Assembly (NCBI RefSeq): GCF_015182285.1
Contig: NZ_PRDM01000002.1
Coordinates: 1,178,001-1,242,000 of the forward strand
DNA: 64,000 nt
Source of the DNA: Flavobacterium hungaricum
GTDB lineage: Bacteria > Bacteroidota > Bacteroidia > Flavobacteriales > Flavobacteriaceae
Direction of reading: 5' to 3'
This document shows positions 19,761 through 29,323 of the stretch, in pieces. The position numbers and the translations under genes were made by a program. The notes beneath the pieces are model-generated. The model made no database searches. It was not told the origin of the DNA and saw only the letters and a list, made by a program, of their open reading frames with translations. Positions within the stretch are counted from its first letter, which is position 1. Every line of letters begins with the position of its first letter.

Positions 19761-21191
19761 ATGTTATTAAAAAAATTACAGCTAAAAACAATTGATTGCA
19801 GCTTAATGCTGGCCGTTTGTTTTTCATTTTTTTTCACTTCAATTGTTACCGCACAAGAGATTATTCCAGATGCTGTAGCTCAAAAACCTGTTGAAACCCC
19901 TACTGGCGGTAAGCTAAAAATTGATGGTATTATTGCTACAGTGGGAGATTATATTGTTTTGGATTCTGATATTGATAAAGGATTTTTAGAAATTGCAGCT
20001 CAGGGCGGTTCTATAAAAGATATTACAAGATGCCAAATGCTGGGTAAACTTTTGGAAGATAAATTATACGCGCACCAAGCCATTCAAGATAGTATTATAG
20101 TAAGTGATGCCGAAGTGAGAACCATGATGGAAGACCGTTTAAACTATATGGTACAGCAAGTTGGTAATATTGATGAAGTTGTAAAATATTATAAAAAAAG
20201 TTCTGTAGAGGAGTTTAAAACTTATTTTTCTGATATCTTAAAAGAACAAAAGTTAGCCTCAGAAATGAGAGATAAAATTGTTAAAGATGTTGAAATTACG
20301 CCAGAAGAGGTTCGTAATTTCTTCAAAAAAATTCCAAAAGAAGAACTTCCTACTTTTGGCGCCGAAATGGAAGTAGCACAAATTGTGGTTGAACCTAAAG
20401 TCTCTGCAGAAGATAAGCAAAAAGTTAAAGATAGATTAATTGCCATTAGAAAAGATGTTTTAGAAGGATCTAGTTTTGCTACTAAAGCTGTTTTATACTC
20501 ACAGGATCCAGGATCATCAAAAAATGGAGGTTATTATAAAATGACGAGAAAGACACCGTTTGTTAAAGAATTTAAAGACGTTGCTTTTAGTTTGCAGGAA
20601 GGTGAGATTTCAGAACCTTTTGAGACTACATTCGGTTTTCATATTATCATGGTAGATAAAATAAAAGGACAGGAAGTAGAATTGCGTCATATTTTAATTT
20701 CTCCAACCGTTTCTGAAGCTGCTTTAAAAGAGGCAAAAGAAAGAATCACAAATATTAGAAATAAAATTATCAATAAGGAAATTACTTTTGCAGATGCAGC
20801 AAGAACTGAATCTGATGAAAAAGAAACAAGAGCAAATGGTGGTACTTTAGTAAACCCGACAACGCAAGATACTCGTTTTGAATTGACAAAAATGGATCCT
20901 ACTTTGTACAGTTCGGTTTCTAATTTAAAAGGAGATGAAGTTTCTCAACCGCTGTTGAATACAGACGACAAAGGTAAAAAAACATATAAGCTGATTACTG
21001 TAACCAACAGAATCGACGAGCATACAGCAGATTATGCTAAAGATTATACTAAAATTAAAGAATTAGCATTAAAAGAAAAACAAATCAGTGCGATTGCAAA
21101 ATGGTTTGATACTAAAATTAAAGATACTTACATTAAAATTATTGGAGAATACAGAAGTTGCGAATTTGCAAATAACTGGTTGAAAAAATAA
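19761..21191 (+). CDS. SurA-like periplasmic peptidyl-prolyl isomerase/chaperone
   Basis: 476 residues with an N-terminal signal segment (LMLAVCFSFFFTSIVTAQE). An N-terminal SurA-N type domain follows (DGIIATVGDYIVLDSDIDKG, CQMLGKLLEDKLYAHQAIQD). Two parvulin (PpiC) domains are visible. The first runs around residues 200-300 (VAQIVVEPKVSAEDKQK, QDPGSSKNGGYYKM, GEISEPFETTFGFHIIMVD). The second starts at VELRHILISPTVSEAALKEA. It would escort outer-membrane proteins across the periplasm. It is separated from the following MoxR gene by a terminator. Confidence 0.9.
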   Translation: MLLKKLQLKTIDCSLMLAVCFSFFFTSIVTAQEIIPDAVAQKPVETPTGGKLKIDGIIATVGDYIVLDSDIDKGFLEIAAQGGSIKDITRCQMLGKLLEDKLYAHQAIQDSIIVSDAEVRTMMEDRLNYMVQQVGNIDEVVKYYKKSSVEEFKTYFSDILKEQKLASEMRDKIVKDVEITPEEVRNFFKKIPKEELPTFGAEMEVAQIVVEPKVSAEDKQKVKDRLIAIRKDVLEGSSFATKAVLYSQDPGSSKNGGYYKMTRKTPFVKEFKDVAFSLQEGEISEPFETTFGFHIIMVDKIKGQEVELRHILISPTVSEAALKEAKERITNIRNKIINKEITFADAARTESDEKETRANGGTLVNPTTQDTRFELTKMDPTLYSSVSNLKGDEVSQPLLNTDDKGKKTYKLITVTNRIDEHTADYAKDYTKIKELALKEKQISAIAKWFDTKIKDTYIKIIGEYRSCEFANNWLKK

Positions 21192-21206
21192 TTTTTATTA
21201 AACAAA

Positions 21207-21250
21207 TAAAAAGAGTTAGTTTTATGATTTCATAGAATTAACTCTTTTTA
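21207..21250 (+). terminator. Terminator after the SurA-like gene
   Basis: AAAAAGAGTTA (21208-21218) pairs with TAACTCTTTTT (21239-21249), with further pairing TTATGA/TCATAG inside. The T5 end serves as the release tract. Confidence 0.8.
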
Positions 21251-21268
21251 ATTTTAAATACTTCATAA

Positions 21269-22222
21269 ATGTCTGACGTAACAGCAATTCACAATTTAGT
21301 TCAAAAAAGAAACGAATTAAAAAACGAGATAGCAAAGATAATTGTAGGGCAGGACGCCGTTATAGATCAAATTTTACTTTGTATTTTTTCTGGCGGGCAT
21401 GCACTTTTAGTAGGTGTGCCAGGATTAGCAAAAACCTTAATGATAAACACGTTGTCTCAAGCATTAGGTTTAGATTTTAAAAGAATTCAGTTTACTCCGG
21501 ATTTAATGCCATCGGATATTTTAGGAAGCGAAATATTAGACGAAAATAGACAGTTTAAATTTATTAAAGGACCTATTTTTTCGAATATTATTCTAGCCGA
21601 TGAGATCAATAGAACACCTCCAAAAACACAGGCTGCTTTATTAGAAGCCATGCAGGAACGTTCAGTTACTATTGCAGGTCAGAATTATAAATTAGATCTG
21701 CCTTATTTTGTTTTGGCTACACAAAACCCAATTGAGCAAGAAGGAACATATCCTTTACCAGAGGCGCAGTTAGACCGTTTTATGTTTGCTATTAAATTAG
21801 AATATCCAACTTTTGAAGAAGAGGTACAAGTAGTTAAACGCACCACTTCTGATGTAAAGACACAAATAAATCCGTTATTTAGCGCTCAGGAAATTATAGA
21901 TTTCCAGCATTTGATCAGAAGGATTCCTGTTGCGGATAATGTTATTGAATATGCCGTAAGCTTAGTAAGCAAAACACGTCCTGATAATGCATTGACAAAT
22001 GATTTTGTTAAAAACTATTTGGATTGGGGAGCGGGTCCAAGAGCTTCGCAAAACTTAATTTTGGCAGCAAAAGCCCACGCTGCTTTTAATGGGAAATTCT
22101 CGCCGGATATAGAAGATGTAAAAGCGGTAGCAATTGGAATTCTGCGCCACCGTATCATTAAAAACTATAAAGCAGATGCAGAAGGAATAACAGAAGAAAT
22201 TATAATTCAGAAATTATTATAA
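21269..22222 (+). CDS. MoxR-family AAA+ ATPase
   Basis: 317 residues. Walker A is GVPGLAKT (residues 49-56), Walker B is LADEINR, sensor 1 is LATQNP in VLATQNPIEQEGTYPLPEAQ, and the arginine-finger region is LDRFMF. The C-terminal AAA-lid contains YAVSLVSKTRPD and WGAGPRASQNLILAAKA. MoxR ATPases act as chaperones that mature partner proteins, usually VWA or DUF58 proteins encoded next door. Here no such partner is adjacent in the operon direction; the gene is followed by a terminator. The start ATG is 20 bases after the SurA-like terminator. Confidence 0.93.
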   Translation: MSDVTAIHNLVQKRNELKNEIAKIIVGQDAVIDQILLCIFSGGHALLVGVPGLAKTLMINTLSQALGLDFKRIQFTPDLMPSDILGSEILDENRQFKFIKGPIFSNIILADEINRTPPKTQAALLEAMQERSVTIAGQNYKLDLPYFVLATQNPIEQEGTYPLPEAQLDRFMFAIKLEYPTFEEEVQVVKRTTSDVKTQINPLFSAQEIIDFQHLIRRIPVADNVIEYAVSLVSKTRPDNALTNDFVKNYLDWGAGPRASQNLILAAKAHAAFNGKFSPDIEDVKAVAIGILRHRIIKNYKADAEGITEEIIIQKLL

Positions 22223-22226
22223 AAAC

Positions 22227-22255
22227 AAAAGACCTGATAACTTATCAGGTCTTTT
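22227..22255. terminator. Bidirectional terminator between MoxR and xrtN
   Basis: AAAAGACCTGATAA (22227-22240) is complementary to TTATCAGGTCTTTT (22242-22255), with flanking A and T runs. The stop codon and last bases of xrtN lie inside the hairpin. Confidence 0.85.
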
Positions 22256-23498
22256 TGTTTAGATTAGGTTTGTAAGTTTCGTTTATTAAAACAATTGGCG
22301 AGTTATAAAACAATTTCAAAAACATGACTTCAATAAATGAAGTGTATTTTTTGCCGTTGCACTCGTACCACCAGCTGGAGTAATAAAGTTGTTTGTTTTT
22401 CTCCATTTTATTAAACCAGATTTCGTCTTTATCATTTAATATTTTTTTAGTTTCAATAATGTTGTAGCCATTTCCTGTCCAGCATACCAGCGGGTTATGC
22501 GAAGGGGTTTTTATGTAAATTAATTTTTGATCTGTGTTAATTTTGTAAACCTCATTATTTACCCAAGAGCCATTAGTGTGCTCATATTTTTCAGGGATTT
22601 TAATAACTGGCTCGTTTACGTCTTCATTTTTCATTTTTATACTAACGGCTAAGACCACAACGAATGCAATCAAAACCAAAATATTTTTTGAAGGTTTTAC
22701 GATTTCATTTTGACCTTCGATTTTGGGTTTTATAAAGCGAATAAGCAAAAGCATTGGCAGTATTTGATAGATGACAAAACAAATTAATCCGATGCTGTGA
22801 TGCAGTGTGTTTTCCTGAGTACAATCGAAAAAAATCAATGTAATTATTCTGAAGTAATTCGCTATTAAGTTGAGAAGTACTGTTAATGAGCAAAAAAGAA
22901 TGATGGAACCGATTGTGTAATTTCTTTTTTGCTTTTTTTCTTCAAGAGTCATCAAAATGGCAGAGGATAATAGACCTGTTTTAAACATTGATAATCCCAT
23001 ACAGGCAGTGTCAATTGTTATTTTAGATTGATTGATATAGAAATTTACACCCTCAATTTTATCTACAACAATGAAGTTTTTTAATGTTAAGTAGACTACA
23101 TAGCAAAGGTTTTGTTTGATCTCTGTGGTAAGGTGAATGAAAAAAGTATTGAATAACGTAGAGAAAAGCAGCAGGCAGATAAAAGCAATGAACGAAAATT
23201 TTTGGGTGAAATAATGAAAAACTAAGCATAGAAATAAAAGTAAAGCCAAAAAGTGAACCGATTTTGTAAGCAATCTATAACTTACAAATTCAAATAGTAG
23301 AAGTAAAGTAAATACGAGATAATTGATCTTAAAATTGGTTTTTCTGCCGCCGATTATAAAAAGGCCTAGTGAAACCACAATTCCAAAGAAATCGTGGTTT
23401 GCACTAATAATCAGAATTTTATAATTTATTATAAAAAGTAATAAAATTGCTGACAACCCTAAAAGAATTGATTTGTTTTTCAAAATAAAATCCTTCAT
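22245..23498 (-). CDS. xrtN: Exosortase N (XrtN)
   Basis: 417 residues with about eight membrane helices in the first 270 residues. The exosortase/archaeosortase catalytic triad is visible: Cys166 in TIDTACMGLSMF, Arg217 in NYFRIITL, and His233/His234 in TLHHSIGL. The soluble C-terminal part (about residues 300-417) holds a HNPLVCWTGNGYN region, like the EpsI-type tail of some exosortases. The enzyme is expected to cut and process PEP-CTERM-type proteins in the inner membrane. It overlaps the upstream VIT-domain gene by one base (TAATG), pointing to coupled translation and to that protein as the dedicated substrate. Confidence 0.9.
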   Translation of the reverse strand: MKDFILKNKSILLGLSAILLLFIINYKILIISANHDFFGIVVSLGLFIIGGRKTNFKINYLVFTLLLLFEFVSYRLLTKSVHFLALLLFLCLVFHYFTQKFSFIAFICLLLFSTLFNTFFIHLTTEIKQNLCYVVYLTLKNFIVVDKIEGVNFYINQSKITIDTACMGLSMFKTGLLSSAILMTLEEKKQKRNYTIGSIILFCSLTVLLNLIANYFRIITLIFFDCTQENTLHHSIGLICFVIYQILPMLLLIRFIKPKIEGQNEIVKPSKNILVLIAFVVVLAVSIKMKNEDVNEPVIKIPEKYEHTNGSWVNNEVYKINTDQKLIYIKTPSHNPLVCWTGNGYNIIETKKILNDKDEIWFNKMEKNKQLYYSSWWYECNGKKYTSFIEVMFLKLFYNSPIVLINETYKPNLNKKT

Positions 23499-25993
23499 TA
23501 ACTAATGGCTTTTTGTTTTCTGTAATACATTAAAATTATGGTCAATCCGATAATAATCATGGCCCATTCGTATGGTTCTGGAACTGCCCCATCATTGTTA
23601 ATGGATGCATTTCCTAAAGTATCGATATTCTTTTCGATTCCATTATCTTCATAGTCACGATCTGTTTCCAGAACAAGCAAAGATGAAATAGGAGTGACGA
23701 TATTGGCATCTTTTGCCAGTTCAACATATTGGTTTTGCGCAAGACTGTCGTTCTGAATTCTGATCTGATCGTTGAGAACTTTTCCGAAACAAAACATTCT
23801 GTACAAATGGTTAGAACCTTTTAAGGATGTTTGGTTCGTTTCGGGATTTTCGTGAATAGAAATTCCAGCTGTTTCTAAGTTGATACTGTTGTGCTCAGTT
23901 TTAAATTTTATGAAATAATTGTTAGCGATAAGAGCTTTGCTGTTATTGATGTCCGTTTGAAAATAACTTACATATCGCTGTTCTTTTATGGTCTGCCAAA
24001 ACGGATTTACGTTTTCGGAAATATTAATGACTTTAATATTTTTATCTTTCACACTAGTTTTAATCTTTTGCAAATATTTTGAAGTCTCAAGTTCTTCAAA
24101 GTTTGGAGAAAAATTGCCGCATTTTGTAATGACTAAACTGTTATTCTTCAGATCAAAAAGAGGCAGAAGAGAATAGTTTAATTTTTTCAAATCATAAAAT
24201 AATTCTCGATAATTGGAGAGATTAATTTCCTGTTTAATTCCATTATTGAAAACAAAATAAGTCTTGTTTTTTAGGTGTAAGATCTGTTCTATTTCGCTGA
24301 TTTCCCATTCGTTGTTAAGATCCATAATAATTTCGCTTGGCGTAAAAACAACTTTTTCTCGAACTAAGGGTTTTGTTTCGTAGTTTTTATTTTTCCATAT
24401 AAAAGAGCTGCTTGCATTTTTTGGTTTTACGGCAACTTCTGCCTGCCATTTTTCTAATCCAGTTGTTGTATTGATGTAGTAAGTATCAGAAAGCTCGAAA
24501 TCTTTTGTCGCTTTAAAAGCGGTTTTATCATTGGTTTGAATTCTTGAAACTGTAGAGGCATTATTAATATTGGGGCCTTTTATGCTAAGGCTCTCATAAG
24601 TTAAAATATTGTTTTTTGCTTTTAAAGGAGTTGTAAAACCACATTTAAAAGTTCGAGGCAAGTCTTCAGTAATAGGAAAAATTCTTACTGTTACTCTGTT
24701 TCCTTCTTTCCATTGCATCAAAGAGGGATCTCGAGCCTCTTCACCAACAATTTTATTGTACGCAGCTTTTGCTTTTTCTTTAGTAGTCAAAACGCCTTTT
24801 CTTTCGATACCATTTACCCATAAAGACAGTGAGGTAGCGACAGAACCTTCTGGAAGCTGAAAAGAATAAATAGCCTCTTTTTCTCCCCAGCTGTCCTTTT
24901 CACAAGCTACATCAATCGTTAATTCTGTATAAGCCAATCGATCGTTTGGATAGATTTTGACATCTTCTTTTATGTTTTTTGTAATTAAATCTTTTCCGCT
25001 CCATAGATATTCTTCCGCTTCAAGTCTTTTGTCAAAGTTTGAACGTAAGATGTTTATTTGATCGTCTGTACTTAAGTTATTTTCTTCGATAAAATAAAAA
25101 GCCAAGTTTAAAAAAGGGTCGTGCGTTTTTCTTTCATTATATTGAATATTTCTGCGAAAGCCGTCAAACCCCTTGAGGCTAAAAAAATTATCGGTTGCCA
25201 TATATACGATGTCTTTTTTTAGGAGAATTTCATTAAAAAAATTAGGTTTCAAATTTTGCGAAATACGAATGTAAGAAGGAAGATCGTCGTTGTTGTCAAA
25301 TATTTTGGTAATGCCGCTGTTGTTTATTTTTTTGCTTTCAGTGCTTAGAAACATTGTAAAAATTAGAAATCCTGAAGCTATTACAAGTAATCCGGAGCAA
25401 AAAGGCAGGAAGTCTTTTTTGTCTAAAGAAAATTGTTTTATGAGTACTAAAGAGTGAATTATAAAAACAATTGCAGGAACTAAACCATAAAAACCCAAGC
25501 CTAAAACGATAATGCCAAACAACGAAAAGATGCTAATAGGAATAAGAAAAACAGCATAATATAAAATCAATAAAATAGAACAGCCATTAAGAAAGTAAGA
25601 GGCTTTGTTCAAAAGCCTGCTTTCGACTTTATTGTAAATACTGAAATTAGTTATACAGAATATAAAAGTTAAAAGATAAACCCAAATTGGGAGGTTTTCA
25701 AAAATATTCATCTGAAAATTTAGAGAGAAACAGCCAATAAACCAGTTAAGAAATAAAAAAGGAATTAAGTGCTGGTATTTTTGAAGATTTCTTAAAACTT
25801 TAAAAGTAACAAAGAGTCCGTATGGAACTTGAACCAAAATATTAATAAGAGAACTTTTTTCAAAAGTTTCAGAGTCGAGTTTACTGGCTATCAGAGAGGA
25901 GATTAAAAGAGTAATACTGAATAGACTGATCAGCAGACTGAACTTTACTCCAGCTTTATCATTCCAAAAGCGATTTAATTGATTTGTTTCCAT
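23498..25993 (-). CDS. XrtN-system VIT domain protein (putative exosortase substrate)
   Basis: 831 residues. The N-terminal half has six or so membrane helices (residues 17-215). A VIT domain spans about residues 350-470 (LPEGSVATSLSLWVNGIERK, TTKEKAKAAYNKIVGEEARD). A large extracytoplasmic region follows, then a C-terminal sorting signal: AVPEPYEW (PEP at 805-807), a membrane helix (811-824) and the basic tail YYRKQK. This is the tripartite PEP-CTERM layout. Members of this pair are known in Bacteroidota as XrtN plus one VIT protein. The role of the pair is not established. A strong own promoter lies at 26029-26058. Confidence 0.88.
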   Translation of the reverse strand: METNQLNRFWNDKAGVKFSLLISLFSITLLISSLIASKLDSETFEKSSLINILVQVPYGLFVTFKVLRNLQKYQHLIPFLFLNWFIGCFSLNFQMNIFENLPIWVYLLTFIFCITNFSIYNKVESRLLNKASYFLNGCSILLILYYAVFLIPISIFSLFGIIVLGLGFYGLVPAIVFIIHSLVLIKQFSLDKKDFLPFCSGLLVIASGFLIFTMFLSTESKKINNSGITKIFDNNDDLPSYIRISQNLKPNFFNEILLKKDIVYMATDNFFSLKGFDGFRRNIQYNERKTHDPFLNLAFYFIEENNLSTDDQINILRSNFDKRLEAEEYLWSGKDLITKNIKEDVKIYPNDRLAYTELTIDVACEKDSWGEKEAIYSFQLPEGSVATSLSLWVNGIERKGVLTTKEKAKAAYNKIVGEEARDPSLMQWKEGNRVTVRIFPITEDLPRTFKCGFTTPLKAKNNILTYESLSIKGPNINNASTVSRIQTNDKTAFKATKDFELSDTYYINTTTGLEKWQAEVAVKPKNASSSFIWKNKNYETKPLVREKVVFTPSEIIMDLNNEWEISEIEQILHLKNKTYFVFNNGIKQEINLSNYRELFYDLKKLNYSLLPLFDLKNNSLVITKCGNFSPNFEELETSKYLQKIKTSVKDKNIKVINISENVNPFWQTIKEQRYVSYFQTDINNSKALIANNYFIKFKTEHNSINLETAGISIHENPETNQTSLKGSNHLYRMFCFGKVLNDQIRIQNDSLAQNQYVELAKDANIVTPISSLLVLETDRDYEDNGIEKNIDTLGNASINNDGAVPEPYEWAMIIIGLTIILMYYRKQKAIS

Positions 25994-26028
25994 ATAAAGT
26001 TATTTTATTTTTAAAGTACTTTGCATTG

Positions 26029-26058
26029 CAAAGTTAAATTTTTTAATGAAACAGCAAA
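26029..26058 (-). promoter_or_regulatory. Promoter of the VIT-xrtN operon
   Basis: On the - strand TTTG (26058-26055), an 18-base spacer and TAACTTTG (26036-26029) fit the consensus perfectly. The predicted start near 26022 leaves a leader of about 30 bases. Confidence 0.75.
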
Positions 26059-26384
26059 AAATATTTTCACCTTTTTTTAATTCTAAATTCACCCAAGAAT
26101 TACGGATCCGAAAAAGCTTGATTTAGTCCCAAAACAGCAAACTATAACGTTGTAAATTTTAATTTAGAACAATTCTTTATGAAAACAGAGGTAAAATCTT
26201 ACTTGGTTCGTAACATTAAATTTCGACTTTGTTAAAGAAAAGATATTAAAATATCAATAATTCATTTTTTAAAAGCAAAATTGAGGTATTCGCAAAAACT
26301 TACATTGAAAATCGTTTTTTAACAATAATATTTTTTGAAAAGGCGAGTTCTATTATATTTTTTTTAGTTCTCGGCATTAATCAT

Positions 26385-26392
26385 TAAATTTG
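26385..26392 (+). promoter_or_regulatory. Possible -7 box of the acnB promoter
   Basis: TAAATTTG matches TAnnTTTG, 37 bases before the acnB ATG. The -33 side is only a T-run, so the match is incomplete. Confidence 0.45.
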
Positions 26393-26429
26393 CATACAAA
26401 AAAATAAAAAATACCTTTTACAAGAAAAT

Positions 26430-29201
26430 ATGAATATTTATAAGGACTACATTCAAGAAATTGAAGAAAGAAAAAATCAGGGTCTTCACCCAAAGCCAAT
26501 CGATGATGCGGCATTATTAAGCGAAATTATTGCTCAAATTAAAGATTTGAATAACGAATATCGCAATGATTCTCTTAAGTTTTTCATTTATAATACTTTG
26601 CCTGGTACTACTAGCGCTGCTGGAGAAAAAGCTCAGTTTTTAAAAGAGATTATTCTTGGTGAATCTTTAGTAGAAGAAATTACTCCAGCTTTTGCTTTTG
26701 AGTTATTATCACACATGAAAGGTGGACCTTCTATCGAGGTTTTACTAGATTTAGCATTAGGTAACGATGCTGCTGTTGCTCAAGAAGCAGCAAAAGTGCT
26801 TAAAACACAGGTTTTTCTTTACGATGCAGATACAGATCGTTTAAAAGAAGCCTATAAAAACGGAAGTGTAATTGCTAAAGATATATTAGAAAGCTATGCT
26901 CAAGCAGAATTCTTTACAAAACTTCCAGAAGTAGCAGAAGAAATTAAAGTGGTTACTTTTATCGCTGGAGAAGGAGATATCTCTACAGACTTACTTTCTC
27001 CTGGAAATCAGGCTCACTCACGTTCAGACCGTGAACTTCACGGTAAATGTATGATTACGCCAGAAGCACAAAACGAAATAGAAGCTTTAAAAGCAAAACA
27101 TCCTGACGCAAGTGTGATGTTAATTGCTGAAAAAGGTACAATGGGTGTTGGTTCATCTAGAATGTCAGGTGTAAACAACGTAGCTCTTTGGACTGGTAAA
27201 CAAGCTAGTAAATATGTTCCGTTTGTAAATATTGCTCCAATTGTTGGAGGAACAAACGGTATTTCTCCAATCTTCCTTACAACGGTTGACGTTACAGGAG
27301 GTATTGGTGTTGATCTTAAAAACTGGGTTAAAAAATTAGACTCAGAAGGAAATGTTTTACGTAACGAAAATGACGAACCAATCCTTGAGCAGACTTATTC
27401 TGTTGCTACAGGTACTGTTCTTACAATCAATACAAAAACAAAAAAACTATACAATGGTGATCAGGAATTGATTGACATGTCGAAATCATTCACGCCGCAG
27501 AAAATGGAATTCATTAAGGCTGGTGGATCTTATGCTATTGTATTTGGTAAAAAACTACAGACGTTTGCAGCAAAAGTTTTAGATATTGAAGCTCCAGCTG
27601 TGTTTGCTCCATCAAAAGAAATTTCTATTGAAGGACAAGGACTTACAGCGGTAGAAAAAATCTTCAATAAAAATGCTGTGGGTATCACTCCAGGAAAAGT
27701 TTTACACGCTGGTTCAGACGTTCGTGTAGAAGTTAATATTGTTGGTTCTCAGGATACAACAGGATTGATGACTGCTCAGGAATTAGAATCTATGGCAGCT
27801 ACAGTAATTTCGCCAATCGTTGACGGTGCATACCAATCAGGTTGTCATACCGCTTCTGTATGGGATAAAAAAGCGCAGGCTAATATTCCTAAATTGATGA
27901 AATTCATGAACAACTTTGGTTTAATCACGGCTCGTGATCCTAAAGGAGTTTATCACTCAATGACAGACGTAATTCATAAGGTACTTAACGATATCACGAT
28001 CGACGAATGGGCAATCATTATTGGTGGTGACTCTCATACAAGAATGTCAAAAGGTGTTGCTTTTGGTGCTGACTCAGGAACAGTTGCGCTTGCATTGGCT
28101 ACTGGTGAGGCTTCAATGCCAATTCCGGAGTCTGTAAAAGTGACTTTCAAAGGAGATATGAAAGGGTATATGGATTTCCGTGATGTAGTTCACGCTACTC
28201 AAGCTCAAATGTTACATCAGTTTGGTGGAGAGAATGTATTCCAAGGTAGAATTATTGAGGTTCATATCGGGACTCTTACTGCTGACCAAGCCTTTACATT
28301 TACAGATTGGACTGCAGAAATGAAAGCAAAAGCTTCTATCTGTATTTCTGAAGATGATACTTTGATCGAATCATTGGAAATTGCAAAAGGCAGAATCCAG
28401 ATCATGATCGAAAAAGGAATGGATAATGATAGACAAGTGCTTCAGGGCTTAATTAATAAAGCAGATAAACGTATTGCTGAAATTAAATCGGCAGAAAAAC
28501 CAGCGTTAACTCCAGATGCAAATGCTAAATATTATGCTGAGGTTGTAGTTGATTTGGATCAGATTTTTGAGCCAATGATCGCTGACCCAGATGTTAATAA
28601 TGTGGATGTTTCTAAACGTTATACTCACGATACTATCAGACCATTATCTTTTTATGGTGGTGTGAAAAAAGTTGATCTAGGATTTATCGGTTCTTGTATG
28701 GTTCATAAAGGCGATATGAAAATCCTTGCTCAAATGCTTAAAAATGTTGAAGCCCAAAAAGGTAAAGTAGAGTTTAATGCACCTCTTGTAGTGGCGCCGC
28801 CTACTTACAACATTGTAGATGAACTAAAAGCAGAAGGTGACTGGGAAGTTTTACAGAAATATTCTGGTTTCGAATTTGACGATAATGCTCCAAAAGGTGC
28901 AGCGCGTACAGAATACGAAAACATGTTATATCTAGAGCGTCCAGGATGTAATCTTTGTATGGGTAACCAAGAAAAAGCAGCTAAAGGAGATACTGTAATG
29001 GCAACTTCTACGCGTCTTTTCCAAGGTAGAGTTGTAGAAGATACAGAAGGTAAAAAAGGAGAGTCGTTACTTTCTTCAACGCCGGTAGTAGTTTTATCTA
29101 CAATCTTAGGAAGAACTCCAACTATGGAAGAATATACAGCAGCTGTAGACGGTATTAACTTAACAAAGTTTGCGCCTTCTAACAAACAGTTGGTTATGTA
29201 A
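26430..29201 (+). CDS. acnB: Bifunctional aconitate hydratase 2 / 2-methylisocitrate dehydratase (AcnB type)
   Basis: 923 residues, longer than E. coli AcnB (865 as I recall). The N-terminal HEAT-like domain is recognisable (YIQEIEERKNQGLHPKPIDD, ELLSHMKGGPSIEVLLDLAL), which only the AcnB class has. A swivelling domain follows (GVGSSRMSGVNNVALWTGK). Then come the catalytic parts with IIGGDSHTRMSKGVAFGADS, SCMVHKGD and GCNLCMGNQE, which give three Cys ligands for the 4Fe-4S cluster. It isomerises citrate to isocitrate in the TCA cycle. It is followed by its own terminator and then a second aconitase of a different class. Confidence 0.95.
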   Translation: MNIYKDYIQEIEERKNQGLHPKPIDDAALLSEIIAQIKDLNNEYRNDSLKFFIYNTLPGTTSAAGEKAQFLKEIILGESLVEEITPAFAFELLSHMKGGPSIEVLLDLALGNDAAVAQEAAKVLKTQVFLYDADTDRLKEAYKNGSVIAKDILESYAQAEFFTKLPEVAEEIKVVTFIAGEGDISTDLLSPGNQAHSRSDRELHGKCMITPEAQNEIEALKAKHPDASVMLIAEKGTMGVGSSRMSGVNNVALWTGKQASKYVPFVNIAPIVGGTNGISPIFLTTVDVTGGIGVDLKNWVKKLDSEGNVLRNENDEPILEQTYSVATGTVLTINTKTKKLYNGDQELIDMSKSFTPQKMEFIKAGGSYAIVFGKKLQTFAAKVLDIEAPAVFAPSKEISIEGQGLTAVEKIFNKNAVGITPGKVLHAGSDVRVEVNIVGSQDTTGLMTAQELESMAATVISPIVDGAYQSGCHTASVWDKKAQANIPKLMKFMNNFGLITARDPKGVYHSMTDVIHKVLNDITIDEWAIIIGGDSHTRMSKGVAFGADSGTVALALATGEASMPIPESVKVTFKGDMKGYMDFRDVVHATQAQMLHQFGGENVFQGRIIEVHIGTLTADQAFTFTDWTAEMKAKASICISEDDTLIESLEIAKGRIQIMIEKGMDNDRQVLQGLINKADKRIAEIKSAEKPALTPDANAKYYAEVVVDLDQIFEPMIADPDVNNVDVSKRYTHDTIRPLSFYGGVKKVDLGFIGSCMVHKGDMKILAQMLKNVEAQKGKVEFNAPLVVAPPTYNIVDELKAEGDWEVLQKYSGFEFDDNAPKGAARTEYENMLYLERPGCNLCMGNQEKAAKGDTVMATSTRLFQGRVVEDTEGKKGESLLSSTPVVVLSTILGRTPTMEEYTAAVDGINLTKFAPSNKQLVM

Positions 29202-29226
29202 TTACATAAATGTTAAAATAATTGAG

Positions 29227-29254
29227 AAGCCCGAGTAATAAACTCGGGCTTTTT
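29227..29254 (+). terminator. Terminator between the two aconitase genes
   Basis: AAGCCCGAGT (29227-29236) pairs with ACTCGGGCTT (29242-29251), followed by TTT. It separates acnB from the next aconitase. Confidence 0.88.
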
Positions 29255-29323
29255 GTTTAATTACTCTTGTATTTTTTGTAACTTGTCGTGTTCAAAAAAA
29301 TAACAAAAACAATTATAAGACTT

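Larger units (their letters stand above)
25994..26429. other. Divergent promoter region between the XrtN operon and acnB
   Basis: A 436-base gap without a gene. It contains a consensus reverse promoter (26029-26058), an AT-rich middle, and a forward -7-like box at 26385-26392 in front of acnB. Confidence 0.6.
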
